Shown here: piece by piece, positions 14,701 to 24,424 of the stretch | How positions within the stretch are numbered: the stretch's first letter is position 1 | Layout: each line of letters starts with the position of its first letter | Assembly: GCA_002433485.1 (NCBI GenBank) | Contig: DJIF01000127.1 | Location: 1,770 to 65,769 of the forward strand | Direction: 5' to 3' | Source: Deltaproteobacteria bacterium UBA6601 | Lineage (GTDB): Bacteria; Myxococcota_A; UBA796; UBA9615 | Length of the DNA: 64,000 nucleotides | Made by a program: the position numbers and the translations under genes | Notes under the pieces: model-generated | The model's database searches: none | What the model was told of the DNA's origin: nothing | What the model saw: only the letters and a program-made list of their open reading frames with translations

Positions 14701-16680
14701 TCAGAGTGAGCTCAGGTGGCTGCGAGCGCGCTCCACATCTCGGTCCAGATCGTTGAGTTGGCGGGCGATTTCGAGCAGAACCCCGGGGTCTGCGCTGCCG
14801 CTGCGTTCCTGTGCACCGAGATCGCGGGCGAGCCTGGCGCGTTTACGCAGCATCCACTCCAGACGCAGTCGAACCATGCACTCCCGGGTTGCTGTCTCCA
14901 GGCTCTCTGCTGGGAACCAGCTGTCGTCGCTGGTCAGTACCGCGCTGATGTCGCCGCGTAGCGCTGGGTTGCCGATGCCTTCAGTGAGTTCGCCGATTTG
15001 CGGTAGTCGCGCTTCGCGTTGGGCCTTCAGCAGGCGCCGCACAGTCCGTTCAACTTCCGGGTGCGCAAGCCACTCGAGGACGCTGAGCTGTTCGACAAGT
15101 TGGCTGAGTTCTGCGGGGTCCTGGATCATGAGGCGCACCAACTGTCGCTGTGGCGGGCTGGGTTCGCCCAGTAACTCGGGGCCTCCCAGTTGTTGTGGAT
15201 CGCTGTTGGTAGGAGTCGATTCTTCCCCCACAAAGTAGTCGCTGTCCTCGGGCGGAGGAGGTCCCTGTCCAGGTCGATTTTCGGTGGGCTGGGGAGCCTG
15301 CGATGGGCTGGGGGGCCGATTTGCTTGAGCTTGGCGGGAGCCACTACGGGGCGAGGGGGCTGGGCTGCGTCGCTCAGCGCGGGCCCTGGTCTTCGCTCGG
15401 CGCACGATGGTCTCCACGATCTGGACGTCGACGGCGAGCGCTCGGGCGACCTCTCGAATGGAGCGGGCCTGTTGCACTGGCTTCAGTAAAGCGAGGATCG
15501 GCCCCAGTTTCATCAGGCTCTCATCGGCTGCCTGAGCCCCGTCTGTTGGTCCGGGGAGGCTGTCTTCGATGAACACGTCGAGCAGGGGCCTGGCCTGTTG
15601 GAGCAGCCCCTCGACCCCTGCGGCACCGTGCTCGCGGGCGAAGTCGTCGGGGTCCTTGCCGTCGGGAACCGCCAGGTAGCTCGGCCATAAGCCTTGCTCC
15701 AGGCACAAGGGGAGTGCTCGCATTGCTGCTTTGCGGCCTGCGGTATCGGCGTCGAACAGCATGATCACGTCGCGGGGGGAGTGCCCTGCCAGAGCCCGCA
15801 CCTGTTGCTCGGTGAGGGCGGTTCCGCACGGAGCGACGGCGAAGCCGACTCCCGCTCGGGCCAGGCCCAGCACATCAAAGTAGCCTTCAACGACCAGTAC
15901 CTTGTCGGCCCGGTGAATGGCGCTACGGGCCTCGTGGAGTCCATACAGTGCCCGTGACTTGTTGTAGATAGGTGATTCGGGGCTGTTGATGTATTTGGCG
16001 TTGTCGTCGCCCAGGGTCCGACCGCCGAAGGCGACGATACGGCCCCCGCGCTCGGTGATCGGAAACATGAGCCGATTGCGGAAGCGGTCATAGTGTCCTC
16101 GTCCCCCCTTCTTTGGCACCAGCAGCCCAGCTTCTTCGCCGATGGCGGGGTCGATCCCTGCTGCACGGAGCGCCCCAAACAGGCTGTCCCAGCTGTCTGG
16201 GGCCAAGCCCAACTTGGCTTTGTTGGCAAATTCCAGATCAAAGCCTCGCTCCGCCAGGTAGGAGCGAGCAAAGGCGCCATCCTCGCTGTTGAGCATTTTA
16301 TTGAAGTGTCTCGCAGCAATGGAATTTGCCCGGTGGAGCTTATCGCGGCGACTGGCGCGGGCAGCGTCCTGGGCGCTCATTTCCTGCTTTGGCAGCGGGA
16401 CCCCGGCGCGTTGCGCCAACTCAGTGACCGCTTCGACGAAGCTCAGCCCCTCGAGTTCCCGCAGAAAACTGATCGCGTCGCCCCCCTTCCCACAGCCAAA
16501 GCAGTGGTAGCTCTTGCGGGCTTCGTTGACCACGAAGCTGGGGGTCTTTTCCTGATGAAAGGGACAAAGGCCTTTCCAGGTTGCGCCCTTTTTATGCAGC
16601 TGAACGTGCGAGCGCACCAGCTCAACGATGGAGCTGCGCTGTTGGATGTCCTGGATGAAGGTTGGACTGAACATCGGCAT
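14701..16680 (-). CDS. dnaG: DNA primase DnaG
   Basis: The 659-residue primase makes RNA primers at the replication fork. It has the N-terminal CHC2 zinc finger (Cys39, His42, Cys60, Cys63), the RNA-polymerase core with the Toprim acidic motif in VLVVEGYFDVLGLARAG and the DTAG segment (MLFDADTAGRKAA), a Pro/Ser/Gln-rich linker (about 430-490) and a C-terminal helical part expected to contact the DnaB helicase. I chose the ATG at 16680 (or 16674) because the frame further upstream runs into the palindromic hairpin and lacks similarity. It is the middle gene of the macromolecular synthesis operon. Confidence 0.95.
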   Translation of the reverse strand: MPMFSPTFIQDIQQRSSIVELVRSHVQLHKKGATWKGLCPFHQEKTPSFVVNEARKSYHCFGCGKGGDAISFLRELEGLSFVEAVTELAQRAGVPLPKQEMSAQDAARASRRDKLHRANSIAARHFNKMLNSEDGAFARSYLAERGFDLEFANKAKLGLAPDSWDSLFGALRAAGIDPAIGEEAGLLVPKKGGRGHYDRFRNRLMFPITERGGRIVAFGGRTLGDDNAKYINSPESPIYNKSRALYGLHEARSAIHRADKVLVVEGYFDVLGLARAGVGFAVAPCGTALTEQQVRALAGHSPRDVIMLFDADTAGRKAAMRALPLCLEQGLWPSYLAVPDGKDPDDFAREHGAAGVEGLLQQARPLLDVFIEDSLPGPTDGAQAADESLMKLGPILALLKPVQQARSIREVARALAVDVQIVETIVRRAKTRARAERRSPAPSPRSGSRQAQANRPPSPSQAPQPTENRPGQGPPPPEDSDYFVGEESTPTNSDPQQLGGPELLGEPSPPQRQLVRLMIQDPAELSQLVEQLSVLEWLAHPEVERTVRRLLKAQREARLPQIGELTEGIGNPALRGDISAVLTSDDSWFPAESLETATRECMVRLRLEWMLRKRARLARDLGAQERSGSADPGVLLEIARQLNDLDRDVERARSHLSSL

Positions 16681-16728
16681 CGCCGAGTCCCCCAGGTCGA
16701 GTGGGCCCGCGCAGGGCCTGAAACGAAA

Positions 16729-16756
16729 ACGGCCCCCGGTGCGCACCGGGGGCCGT
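16729..16756 (-). terminator. perfect palindromic hairpin between rpsU and dnaG
   Basis: Positions 16729-16756 are a perfect 28-bp inverted repeat (arms ACGGCCCCCGGTGC and its complement). On the transcribed (minus) strand the stem is followed by TTTTCGTTTC. It lies 37 bp after the rpsU stop and 48 bp before the dnaG start. In E. coli a terminator at the same place reduces dnaG relative to rpsU, so a partial terminator or RNA-processing site is the natural reading. Confidence 0.8.
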
Positions 16757-16793
16757 CATTATGGATCTTCCTGCCCCCGTAGGGGAGTGCTGA

Positions 16794-16985
16794 TCAGCCC
16801 TCTCGGCCCGCCTTCTTGTTCCTCTTGCGGGCAGCAAGTGATTTCTTCTTGGCGCGGACGCTGGGCTTCTCATAGTACTGGCGACGCCGGAGCTCCTTGA
16901 GAACTCCCGAACGCTCGACGGTACGACGAAATCGGCGTAAAGCCCGCTCAAAGGGCTCGCCGTCACGTACTCGAACACCCGACAT
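16794..16985 (-). CDS. rpsU: 30S ribosomal protein S21
   Basis: A 63-residue, strongly basic protein with the S21 pattern: FERALRRFRR near the N-terminus, LRRRQYYEKPS in the middle, and a Lys/Arg tail (RAKKKSLAARKRNKK). The start at 16985 is set by a very good ribosome site, GGAGGTGAT, eight bases before ATGTCG; two further ATG codons just upstream overlap that site. It is the first gene of the rpsU-dnaG-rpoD operon, which joins initiation of translation, replication and transcription. Slightly shorter than the 70 residues of E. coli S21. Confidence 0.95.
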   Translation of the reverse strand: MSGVRVRDGEPFERALRRFRRTVERSGVLKELRRRQYYEKPSVRAKKKSLAARKRNKKAGREG

Positions 16986-17062
16986 GGTCATCACCTCCGT
17001 TCCGCGCAGTAGCGCTGATCCCCCATGCTCTGGCCAGTGACCGGCGCGTGGGGAGCGGCGGG

Positions 17063-17091
17063 AAGCTAGAGGATATCCGCGAGGGAAGCAA
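17063..17091 (-). promoter_or_regulatory. candidate sigma-70 promoter of rpsU-dnaG-rpoD
   Basis: On the minus strand TTGCTT (17091-17086) and TAGCTT (17068-17063) are exactly 17 bp apart, about 78 bp before the rpsU start in the gap after murA. The hexamers match consensus at four positions each. No terminator was seen after murA, so read-through from murA is also possible. Confidence 0.45.
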
Positions 17092-17143
17092 GCCTAAGCT
17101 CGGGATCGGGCTCCGGCTCTGCAGGTCTGACTGGAGCGGAACT

Positions 17144-18418
<1,275 letters not shown>

Positions 18419-18420
18419 GT

Positions 18421-18879
18421 TCAGGGGCTCGTTTCGTTGCTGGTCATAGCGGGCTTGAAGTGACTGAAGTCGACCAGAGTGATGCCGCATGCCTGGCTGA
18501 CGTCGTAGTTCTGCGGGTCCCGGTAGAACACGCCAAAGACAATACGTTCGGTTCCCGAGTTGGCGATGAGGCGAAAGCAGATCCAACAGAGAGAAGCAGT
18601 GACGTAGATGGAAGAGCCGCCAATCCGCACCCCGCTGCAGGCCGCCTGGGCGATGGCATTGGCCCCGGCATGAACTGTGCGTACACAGTGACCGTTCTTC
18701 ATCAGGTGCCCTTCCTCGTCGCAGTGACCCAGTCCCCGAATGGAGCCGTTGTAGCCGGTCGAGAGGATGGCTTTGTCCCGGACGATTATGGCGCCCACGT
18801 GTTTGCGATTACGGGTCGCTCTGGTGGCTACCTGGTAGGCGATCGTCATGAAGTATTCGTCCCAGGACAGGCGCGGCAT
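18421..18879 (-). CDS. dCMP deaminase-family protein with the catalytic Glu replaced by Gly
   Basis: The 152-residue protein has the cytidine/deoxycytidylate deaminase fold: VGAIIVRD and TGYNGSIRGL match dCMP deaminases (ComEB type), and CVRTVHAGANAI corresponds to the zinc motif that normally reads HAE. Here His70 is kept but the Glu that acts as proton shuttle is Gly72 (codon GGG). The second zinc motif, usually PCxxC, is LCWIC (Cys98, Cys101). Zinc could still bind, but the normal deamination of dCMP to dUMP should fail. It lies two bases upstream of murA. Either a pseudoenzyme, a recent mutation (GAG to GGG is one base) or a sequence error. Confidence 0.8.
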   Translation of the reverse strand: MPRLSWDEYFMTIAYQVATRATRNRKHVGAIIVRDKAILSTGYNGSIRGLGHCDEEGHLMKNGHCVRTVHAGANAIAQAACSGVRIGGSSIYVTASLCWICFRLIANSGTERIVFGVFYRDPQNYDVSQACGITLVDFSHFKPAMTSNETSP

Positions 18880-18935
18880 GATCTCTCCAAGAGCTAGGGC
18901 GTGAAGGTAATGTTGAGTCTCAGGGAGGCGGCAGT

Positions 18936-19679
18936 CTATTCGAGCCGAGGCCCGTGATCTACATACCAGCTCAGCTTGCGTACCACACCTCGCAGGAAGT
19001 GCACCTCGGTCTCAGTGATATCGCCTCGCAGCAGGGCCTGGCGCACAGTCGCCAGGCCTTGGCTGCGGTTCTTTCCAGTGAAGAAGTCGATGCGGTCGAG
19101 CAACGTACCGACCTGATCGGTTAAGCCGTTAACCTGACCGAGTTCAGCTCCAGGGCGACTGCGGTTGCGCGAGGGGCGACGCCCTAAGCGGCCGTGGGCT
19201 TGAGCCCATTCCCAGCTGAGAAGCAGGACCGCCTGGCTCAGATTCAGGCTGCTCACCTCAGCAGATGTGGGAATGTGGCAGAGATGCGTAGCCCAGGCCA
19301 GGTCTTCGTTGTCCAACCCCTTGTCCTCGGTACCAAACAGTAGGGCAGTGGGCCTGTTCTGGCGACCGTATTCGGCGAGCAGTTCGGCGCTTCCCGAGGG
19401 GTCAAGGCAGTCCCAGGCCTTCCAGCGTCGGGGCCGAGCCGTACAGGCAATGACGGCAGCGCAGTCCGACAGGGCCTCTTCCAGGCTTGCGGAGCGTTGT
19501 GCCTGTTCCAGCACCTGGCGTCCTCCCATCGCCATCTTGCTTGCTTCAAAATTATCGTCATAGCGGGGGTTGACCAGACGCAGGTCGCTCAGTCCCATGT
19601 TCGACATGGCTCGTGCTGAGCTACCAGCGTTACCGCCGTAGAGGGTGCGGACCAGGACGATCCGGGGTGGGAGACTCAT
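18936..19679 (-). CDS. trmJ: TrmJ/LasT-type tRNA 2'-O-methyltransferase
   Basis: A SPOUT methyltransferase of 247 residues. The three knot motifs are visible: GNAGSSARAMSNMG near the N-terminus, LLFGTEDKGLDNEDL in the middle (about 113-127) and SLNLSQAVLLL (about 143-153). TrmJ methylates the 2'-OH of nucleotide 32 of several tRNAs, using S-adenosylmethionine. The C-terminal 80 residues (LDRIDFFTGKN, LRGVVRKLSW) are the helical extension usual in TrmJ. It follows the Hsp70 paralogue by 24 bases. Exact target base cannot be told by eye. Confidence 0.85.
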   Translation of the reverse strand: MSLPPRIVLVRTLYGGNAGSSARAMSNMGLSDLRLVNPRYDDNFEASKMAMGGRQVLEQAQRSASLEEALSDCAAVIACTARPRRWKAWDCLDPSGSAELLAEYGRQNRPTALLFGTEDKGLDNEDLAWATHLCHIPTSAEVSSLNLSQAVLLLSWEWAQAHGRLGRRPSRNRSRPGAELGQVNGLTDQVGTLLDRIDFFTGKNRSQGLATVRQALLRGDITETEVHFLRGVVRKLSWYVDHGPRLE

Positions 19680-19703
19680 GCAGGATGGCGCCGGCTGTCG
19701 GCC

Positions 19704-21608
19704 CTAAGAGAACCAGTTCCAGGGCAAGAGCATGCTCAGGCAGCCGGGTTCCTGTTCCGACTTGGTTGGCGGCTTGGCTGCCGCCACTGTGGCGGGAACC
19801 TGGGCTTCCTGTGTGCTGCTCGGCTCGCCAGCAGCTGCAGGTCGCCCAGTATCAGCCAGCGGAGCCGTTGTTTCGGCCGCTGACGCGGGCTGGGTGGGCG
19901 CTGCTGGCGCCGCTGGCGCTGCTGGGGCGTTGGGTGGTTGAGGCGCAGTTGGCTGAACTGCACTCGGCTGAGCTGTCGGGTTGGGAGCCGCTGCTGTGCT
20001 GGAACCTGCTGCAGACTTACTTTGAGGTGCCGCCTTGGTCGGGGCCGACTTCTTACGTACTCGACGCTGCTGCTTGCCCAGATTCAAGCTCGGTGCAAAG
20101 TCCTTCTGCTGGAGCTTCAGGTTGACCTCAATGGGAGTCCCGGTCTCTTTGTCCTTAGCAGAGATGGTGAGAATCCCCTCGCTGTCCACGTTTAGCCAGA
20201 CCTGGACCTTGAGCTGATTCCTGGGAAGCTGGCGCAGACCGGTAAAGACAAAGGTGCCAAGGGCTTCGTTCTCAGCAGCGATCTGCGAGTCGCCCTGGAA
20301 CACCTTCAACATGATCGTCTTCTGGTTGTCCTTGCTGTTGGTTAAGCTGAGCTTGCGGACCATGGGAATGGGGCAGTTGCGGGGGAACAGCGGCAGGAAA
20401 CTGCCGTCTCCGCGGGCGATCCCCATGGGCATCGGCAGTACGTCGAGCAGGGTGACCCCGTCGTCCATGGCCTGCGTCAGGCTGTGCGCCATGATCGCTG
20501 CCCCGACAGCTACCGCCTCGTCGGGGTGGACACCCTTGCAGGGCTCGCGGCCGAAGTAAGTGCGCACGCTGTGTTGCACCAGCGGCATGCGACTCTGGCC
20601 GCCTACCAACAGTACCTCGTCAATGCTGTCGGGCTTGAGCTTTGCTTCGCCGAAGATTTGCTCGCAGGTCGAGATGGTACGGACCACCAGATCCTGGACC
20701 AACTCCTCCAGCTGCAGCCGAGTCATCTGATGGTTGACGTTGAGGATGCCGCGCTTTCCTCGCGCAATGAAGGGCACTTCAATGGCCGTTTCAGGGGCCG
20801 CAGAGAGAACTATCTTGGCGCGCTCGGAAGCCTCTCGAAGGCGCTGAATAGCGACTGGATCCGCGAACAGGTCGACGCCGTGTTCACGGCGAAATTCGTC
20901 AATGACCTGGCCGATGATTCGGTCGTCAAAGTCGATGCCGCCCAGAAAGGTATCTCCGCCGGTGGCGATGACCTCGAAGACTTTGTCGCGGATCTCGATG
21001 ATGGAGATGTCGAAGGTACCGCCACCCAGGTCATAGACAGCCAGCCGCTGGCGGAGATTCTTGCCCAGTCCGTAGGCAAGAGCTGCCGCGGTGGGCTCGT
21101 TGAGAACGCGCAACACTTCAAGCCCAGCGATGCGGCCAGCGCTACGCACTGCTTGACGCTGCTTGTCGTTGAAATACGCCGGTACCGTGATGACCGCGTC
21201 GGTCACCTCTTCCTTGAGGTACTCCTCGGCTACTTCCTTGATCTTTTTGAGGATGTGGCCGGAGATCTCTCTAAGGTCCAGGGTGTGGTCCTTAACCTTG
21301 ATCAGGACTTCGCCTTCTTCGCCTTCGACCATGTCGTAGGTAAAGACCTGCCGGATCTTCTCGACCTGGGGTGAATGGAAGTCTCGACCAACCATGCGTT
21401 TGGGCGCGAAGACTGTGTCCTTTGGATTGAGGGCGGCTTGCTTTTTTGCCTCTTGACCAACCAGCGTCTTGCCTTCCTTGTCGATGGCGAATAGCGAGGG
21501 GATGGTGTAGCTGCCCCCTCGGTACATGATGATGGTTGGTTTGTTGTTTTCGATAACGGCGGCGCAGGAGTTCGTCGTGCCGAGATCGATCCCGATGGCT
21601 CGTCCCAT
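19704..21608 (-). CDS. Hsp70 (DnaK) paralogue without lid, with Ala/Pro-rich tail and hydrophobic C-terminus
   Basis: Residues 1-385 form a complete Hsp70 ATPase domain (IGIDLGTTNSC, AYFNDKQRQA, VYDLGGGTFD, LVGGQSRMP) and about 390-500 a substrate-binding beta-domain (VKVFQGD-like segment, GILTISAKDKETG). Where DnaK has its helical lid, this protein has 130 residues of basic then Ala/Pro/Thr-rich, low-complexity sequence (about 505-620), ending in Cys-Leu-Ser-Met-Leu-Leu-Pro-Trp-Asn-Trp-Phe-Ser. The canonical dnaK lies at 28547-30451, so this is a second, specialised Hsp70. The hydrophobic end may touch a membrane or partner; that is inference. A good promoter lies upstream, and trmJ, the deaminase and murA follow. 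Confidence 0.9.
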   Translation of the reverse strand: MGRAIGIDLGTTNSCAAVIENNKPTIIMYRGGSYTIPSLFAIDKEGKTLVGQEAKKQAALNPKDTVFAPKRMVGRDFHSPQVEKIRQVFTYDMVEGEEGEVLIKVKDHTLDLREISGHILKKIKEVAEEYLKEEVTDAVITVPAYFNDKQRQAVRSAGRIAGLEVLRVLNEPTAAALAYGLGKNLRQRLAVYDLGGGTFDISIIEIRDKVFEVIATGGDTFLGGIDFDDRIIGQVIDEFRREHGVDLFADPVAIQRLREASERAKIVLSAAPETAIEVPFIARGKRGILNVNHQMTRLQLEELVQDLVVRTISTCEQIFGEAKLKPDSIDEVLLVGGQSRMPLVQHSVRTYFGREPCKGVHPDEAVAVGAAIMAHSLTQAMDDGVTLLDVLPMPMGIARGDGSFLPLFPRNCPIPMVRKLSLTNSKDNQKTIMLKVFQGDSQIAAENEALGTFVFTGLRQLPRNQLKVQVWLNVDSEGILTISAKDKETGTPIEVNLKLQQKDFAPSLNLGKQQRRVRKKSAPTKAAPQSKSAAGSSTAAAPNPTAQPSAVQPTAPQPPNAPAAPAAPAAPTQPASAAETTAPLADTGRPAAAGEPSSTQEAQVPATVAAAKPPTKSEQEPGCLSMLLPWNWFS

Positions 21609-21683
21609 GAGTCTCCGATGCGCAGGCCGAGGGCCCTACCGACAGGCGATGAATGGCTGCCTGAGCCCTCAGAGCGAAGGGCA

Positions 21684-21713
21684 AGTATCCAGGGTCGCCG
21701 CTGGCGGTGTCAA
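21684..21713 (-). promoter_or_regulatory. sigma-70 promoter of the Hsp70 paralogue operon
   Basis: TTGACA (21713-21708) and GATACT (21689-21684) on the minus strand are 18 bp apart, 76 bp before the start of the Hsp70 paralogue. The -35 is a perfect consensus. It lies in a 177-bp gap after the CorC-like gene and so separates two runs of minus-strand genes. Confidence 0.6.
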
Positions 21714-21785
21714 CCGACTCAGCTCAGGCTTTGTGGGCTTCGCAATGCCGGACTGCTGCTGGCTGCCAGGTCGATGTGGTTGGAC

Positions 21786-23078
21786 TCAGCCGTCGTCGTC
21801 GTTTGTTGGGCTTGGGGAGTCGAGCACGATCTGAACCTTTTCGACCATCCGCGAGGTGGCGCTTACGATGGTGAAGACTGCCCGCTCGCTACGGTGCTGG
21901 TCTCCTGCACGTGGGATCTGGCCGAGATGCTCAAGCAGGTAGCCGGCGAGGGTTTCGTAGGTGCCTTCCTCAAGACCTAGGCCCAGCTGTTCGTTTAAGC
22001 GGTCGACCTCGACTCTGGCCGAGACCAGATACTCGGCCTCACCGCGCTGGTGGATGTCGGGGGCGGGCTCGTCGTGTTCGTCTTCAATCTCGCCGACGAT
22101 CTCTTCCAGAATGTCCTCAATCGTGACCAGACCTTGTGCGCCGCCGTACTCGTCCACCACGATGGCCATACCTTGCCTGCTGCGCTGCAGATTGGTGAGC
22201 AGCTGGTCCACCTTTTGAGTCTCAGGAACGTAGGGAAGAGCCCTTACCAGGTGGGTGAAGCTTGGCCCGTTGAGATCTTCGGCGAGGAGTTCTCGGGCTC
22301 GCAACATGCCGACGATGTCGTCGACCCGATCGTGATAGACCGGAATCCGCGAGTAGCCGCTCTCCAGAAACAGGCTCGCAGCTTCCTTGAGGCTCTTGTC
22401 TTCACTGATGGCCACCACATCGATGAGGGGGCGCATGACCTCCCGGACGATAACCTCGGGGAAGGCAAAGATTCTATGAATCATCTCCCGCTCGGTCTCT
22501 TCGATGGCTTCTTCGTCGCCTTCTTCGCTCGCCTGTTGGCTGGCATCAAATTGCAGCAGCAGCCTGAGCTCGTCGCGGGACACCGTCATTCCAGAGTTGT
22601 CCTTGCCGCCCAGGACTCGCATCAGGATTGCGCTGATGGACCGCACCAGAATGACCGCCGGGTAGAACACCACCGACAACCAGGTGAGTGGGTGGATTAC
22701 GACCGGTGCGATGCGGCTTGAGTAGCGACGGAACACGGATTTCGGCAGGAACTCGCCGAACAGCAGTACCAGCGGCGCAAGGACGATCACCGTTAGCACC
22801 TCTCCTTTGATCTGCATCTCTGCGGCGAAGCGATGGGTCAGGGTTGCGAACAGCGTTGTGGCCGAGACCACCGAGAGGTTGGTACCGATCAGGCTGGTGG
22901 TGAGGATCCGCTCCGGGTCTTCCAGGAAGCGGCCGAGCAGTTTTGCTGAGCGCCCGCCGGACTCCTGGGCGGCGCGAATGGCTACTCGATCGGCCGAGAC
23001 CAGGGCCAGCTCAGATCCCGAGAAGAACCCTTGTAGAATGACGCACAGGATGATCAGCAGGATCAGAACCACGGTCAC
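21786..23078 (-). CDS. CNNM/CBS/CorC-type membrane protein (second of a pair)
   Basis: The 430-residue protein has an N-terminal DUF21/CNNM membrane domain with four hydrophobic segments (GFFSGSELALVSADR at the start, LLFGEFLPKSVFRR), a pair of CBS domains (about 205-330; RPLIDVVAISEDKSL, IVVDEYGGAQGLVTIEDILEEIVGEI) and a C-terminal CorC/HlyC domain (about 345-425). Proteins of this build are thought to take part in Mg2+ or Co2+ transport or efflux; the old name hemolysin is not supported as a function. Its ATG overlaps the upstream paralogue's stop in ATGA. The tandem of two different copies suggests a hetero-oligomer or two ion specificities, which is inference. Confidence 0.85.
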   Translation of the reverse strand: MTVVLILLIILCVILQGFFSGSELALVSADRVAIRAAQESGGRSAKLLGRFLEDPERILTTSLIGTNLSVVSATTLFATLTHRFAAEMQIKGEVLTVIVLAPLVLLFGEFLPKSVFRRYSSRIAPVVIHPLTWLSVVFYPAVILVRSISAILMRVLGGKDNSGMTVSRDELRLLLQFDASQQASEEGDEEAIEETEREMIHRIFAFPEVIVREVMRPLIDVVAISEDKSLKEAASLFLESGYSRIPVYHDRVDDIVGMLRARELLAEDLNGPSFTHLVRALPYVPETQKVDQLLTNLQRSRQGMAIVVDEYGGAQGLVTIEDILEEIVGEIEDEHDEPAPDIHQRGEAEYLVSARVEVDRLNEQLGLGLEEGTYETLAGYLLEHLGQIPRAGDQHRSERAVFTIVSATSRMVEKVQIVLDSPSPTNDDDG

Positions 23079-24424
23079 GCCTTGGTCCCTCCTGCGGCGC
23101 TGCGGGCCTTGCGGGTCGCGGTGAACTGGGTGAGCCGTGTTCCTTCCACTCCTGAGACCTCAAAGACCCAGTTGTCGTTCTGGGCGCGTTCGCCCTTACT
23201 GGGGAGTCGGCCAAACAGATGAAAGATGTAGCCGGCGACAGTTGTGAAGGAATCACCTTGCGGCAGAGGCGGATTCATCAGCTGGTTCCATTCGCTGATT
23301 TCCAGTCGAGCTGGGACGCGGAAGCGGCCATCGCCCAGAGCTTCCAGCCGGGCCCGACCATCCAGACTGTCGAGCCTCGGGCCGTGAAAGGGCGTGAACA
23401 GCTCATCGAGGATGTCCTGTAGGGTGACTATGCCCTGAACGGCACCGTATTCGTCGATAACGACCGCCATGTGGCCGCGGGTTTGTTGGAACTCTCGCAT
23501 CAGCTCGTCGGCCGGTTTACCTGGTGGTACGAAGTAGGCTGGGCGCAGCAGTTCGATCAAGGCCCTGGGGCTGAAGCTCTGTTCATCACCTCGGAATTTA
23601 AGCAGATCCTTGGTGGTTAGAATCCCTCGAATGGAGTCTGGATCACCGGCATAGACCGGGAGCCTCGAATGGGGTGGCTCCATCGCGCTGTCGAGGAACT
23701 CCTGGAGGCTGGAATTGATGGAGAGCGAAACCAGGTTTGCCCTGGAGGTCATCAGCCGCGAGACCGGAGTGTCGGACAGGTCGAAGACCCGGTGGATCAT
23801 CTCAGCCTCGCTGGCTCCGAGTACTCCTTGCATCTCGCCAAGGTCCACCAGGGCTTTGAACTGACCCTCTTTGACCGCAGCTCGGAGGGGGTCTTCCTCT
23901 TCGACCAGACCGCCGAGAAGCAGGTCTGCGATGAATTGCAGCAAGGCTCGGAACGGGGTCACCATGAAGCCGAAGGCTGCCAGCGGGAGAACCACCAGTC
24001 GGGACCAGGTTGGCGCGGTACGTACGGCGATCACCTTTGGCAGAATTTCGCCGCAGATGAGCAGCACCGGGGTAATGACTAGGATGTTGACCCACCACGG
24101 GGCACCGTTGGGATCGACCCAGAGGCTGAACACCAGGTGTGCACCGACTGCAGAGATGCAGACGTTGATGCACTCGTTGCCGAGCAGCAGGGTTGCAAGC
24201 AGTCGCCTGGGTTCGTCGAGCAGGCGCTGTAAGGTTCGCCCTCGAGCTTCGCTGAACTCGCTGATCTTCTCAATTGCATAGCGGTCCAGCGAGAACAATG
24301 CGCTCTCCGAGCCGGAGAAGAACGCTGAGCCAACCAGCAAGGTCGTTATGATCATCAGGTGGCTGCGGAGGATCGAGGAAGCCTCCGTCCATGGCAGCAT
24401 TCCGGCGCCAAGCTCGGGGCTCAT
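23075..24424 (-). CDS. CNNM/CBS/CorC-type membrane protein (first of a pair)
   Basis: Same architecture as its downstream neighbour: CNNM membrane domain (about 20-190, AFFSGSESALFSLDR, LLICGEILPKVIAVR), two CBS domains (about 215-345, AVVIDEYGAVQGIVTLQDILDELF) and a CorC/HlyC domain at the C-terminus. The product has 449 residues. It differs clearly from the second copy, so the duplication is old. The ATG overlaps the thiL stop by four bases (ATGA), and the stop overlaps the next start in the same way, so the three genes are translationally coupled. A start at the ATG for residue 24 (MIITTLLVGSAFF) would also fit the membrane domain. Confidence 0.85.
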   Translation of the reverse strand: MSPELGAGMLPWTEASSILRSHLMIITTLLVGSAFFSGSESALFSLDRYAIEKISEFSEARGRTLQRLLDEPRRLLATLLLGNECINVCISAVGAHLVFSLWVDPNGAPWWVNILVITPVLLICGEILPKVIAVRTAPTWSRLVVLPLAAFGFMVTPFRALLQFIADLLLGGLVEEEDPLRAAVKEGQFKALVDLGEMQGVLGASEAEMIHRVFDLSDTPVSRLMTSRANLVSLSINSSLQEFLDSAMEPPHSRLPVYAGDPDSIRGILTTKDLLKFRGDEQSFSPRALIELLRPAYFVPPGKPADELMREFQQTRGHMAVVIDEYGAVQGIVTLQDILDELFTPFHGPRLDSLDGRARLEALGDGRFRVPARLEISEWNQLMNPPLPQGDSFTTVAGYIFHLFGRLPSKGERAQNDNWVFEVSGVEGTRLTQFTATRKARSAAGGTKA

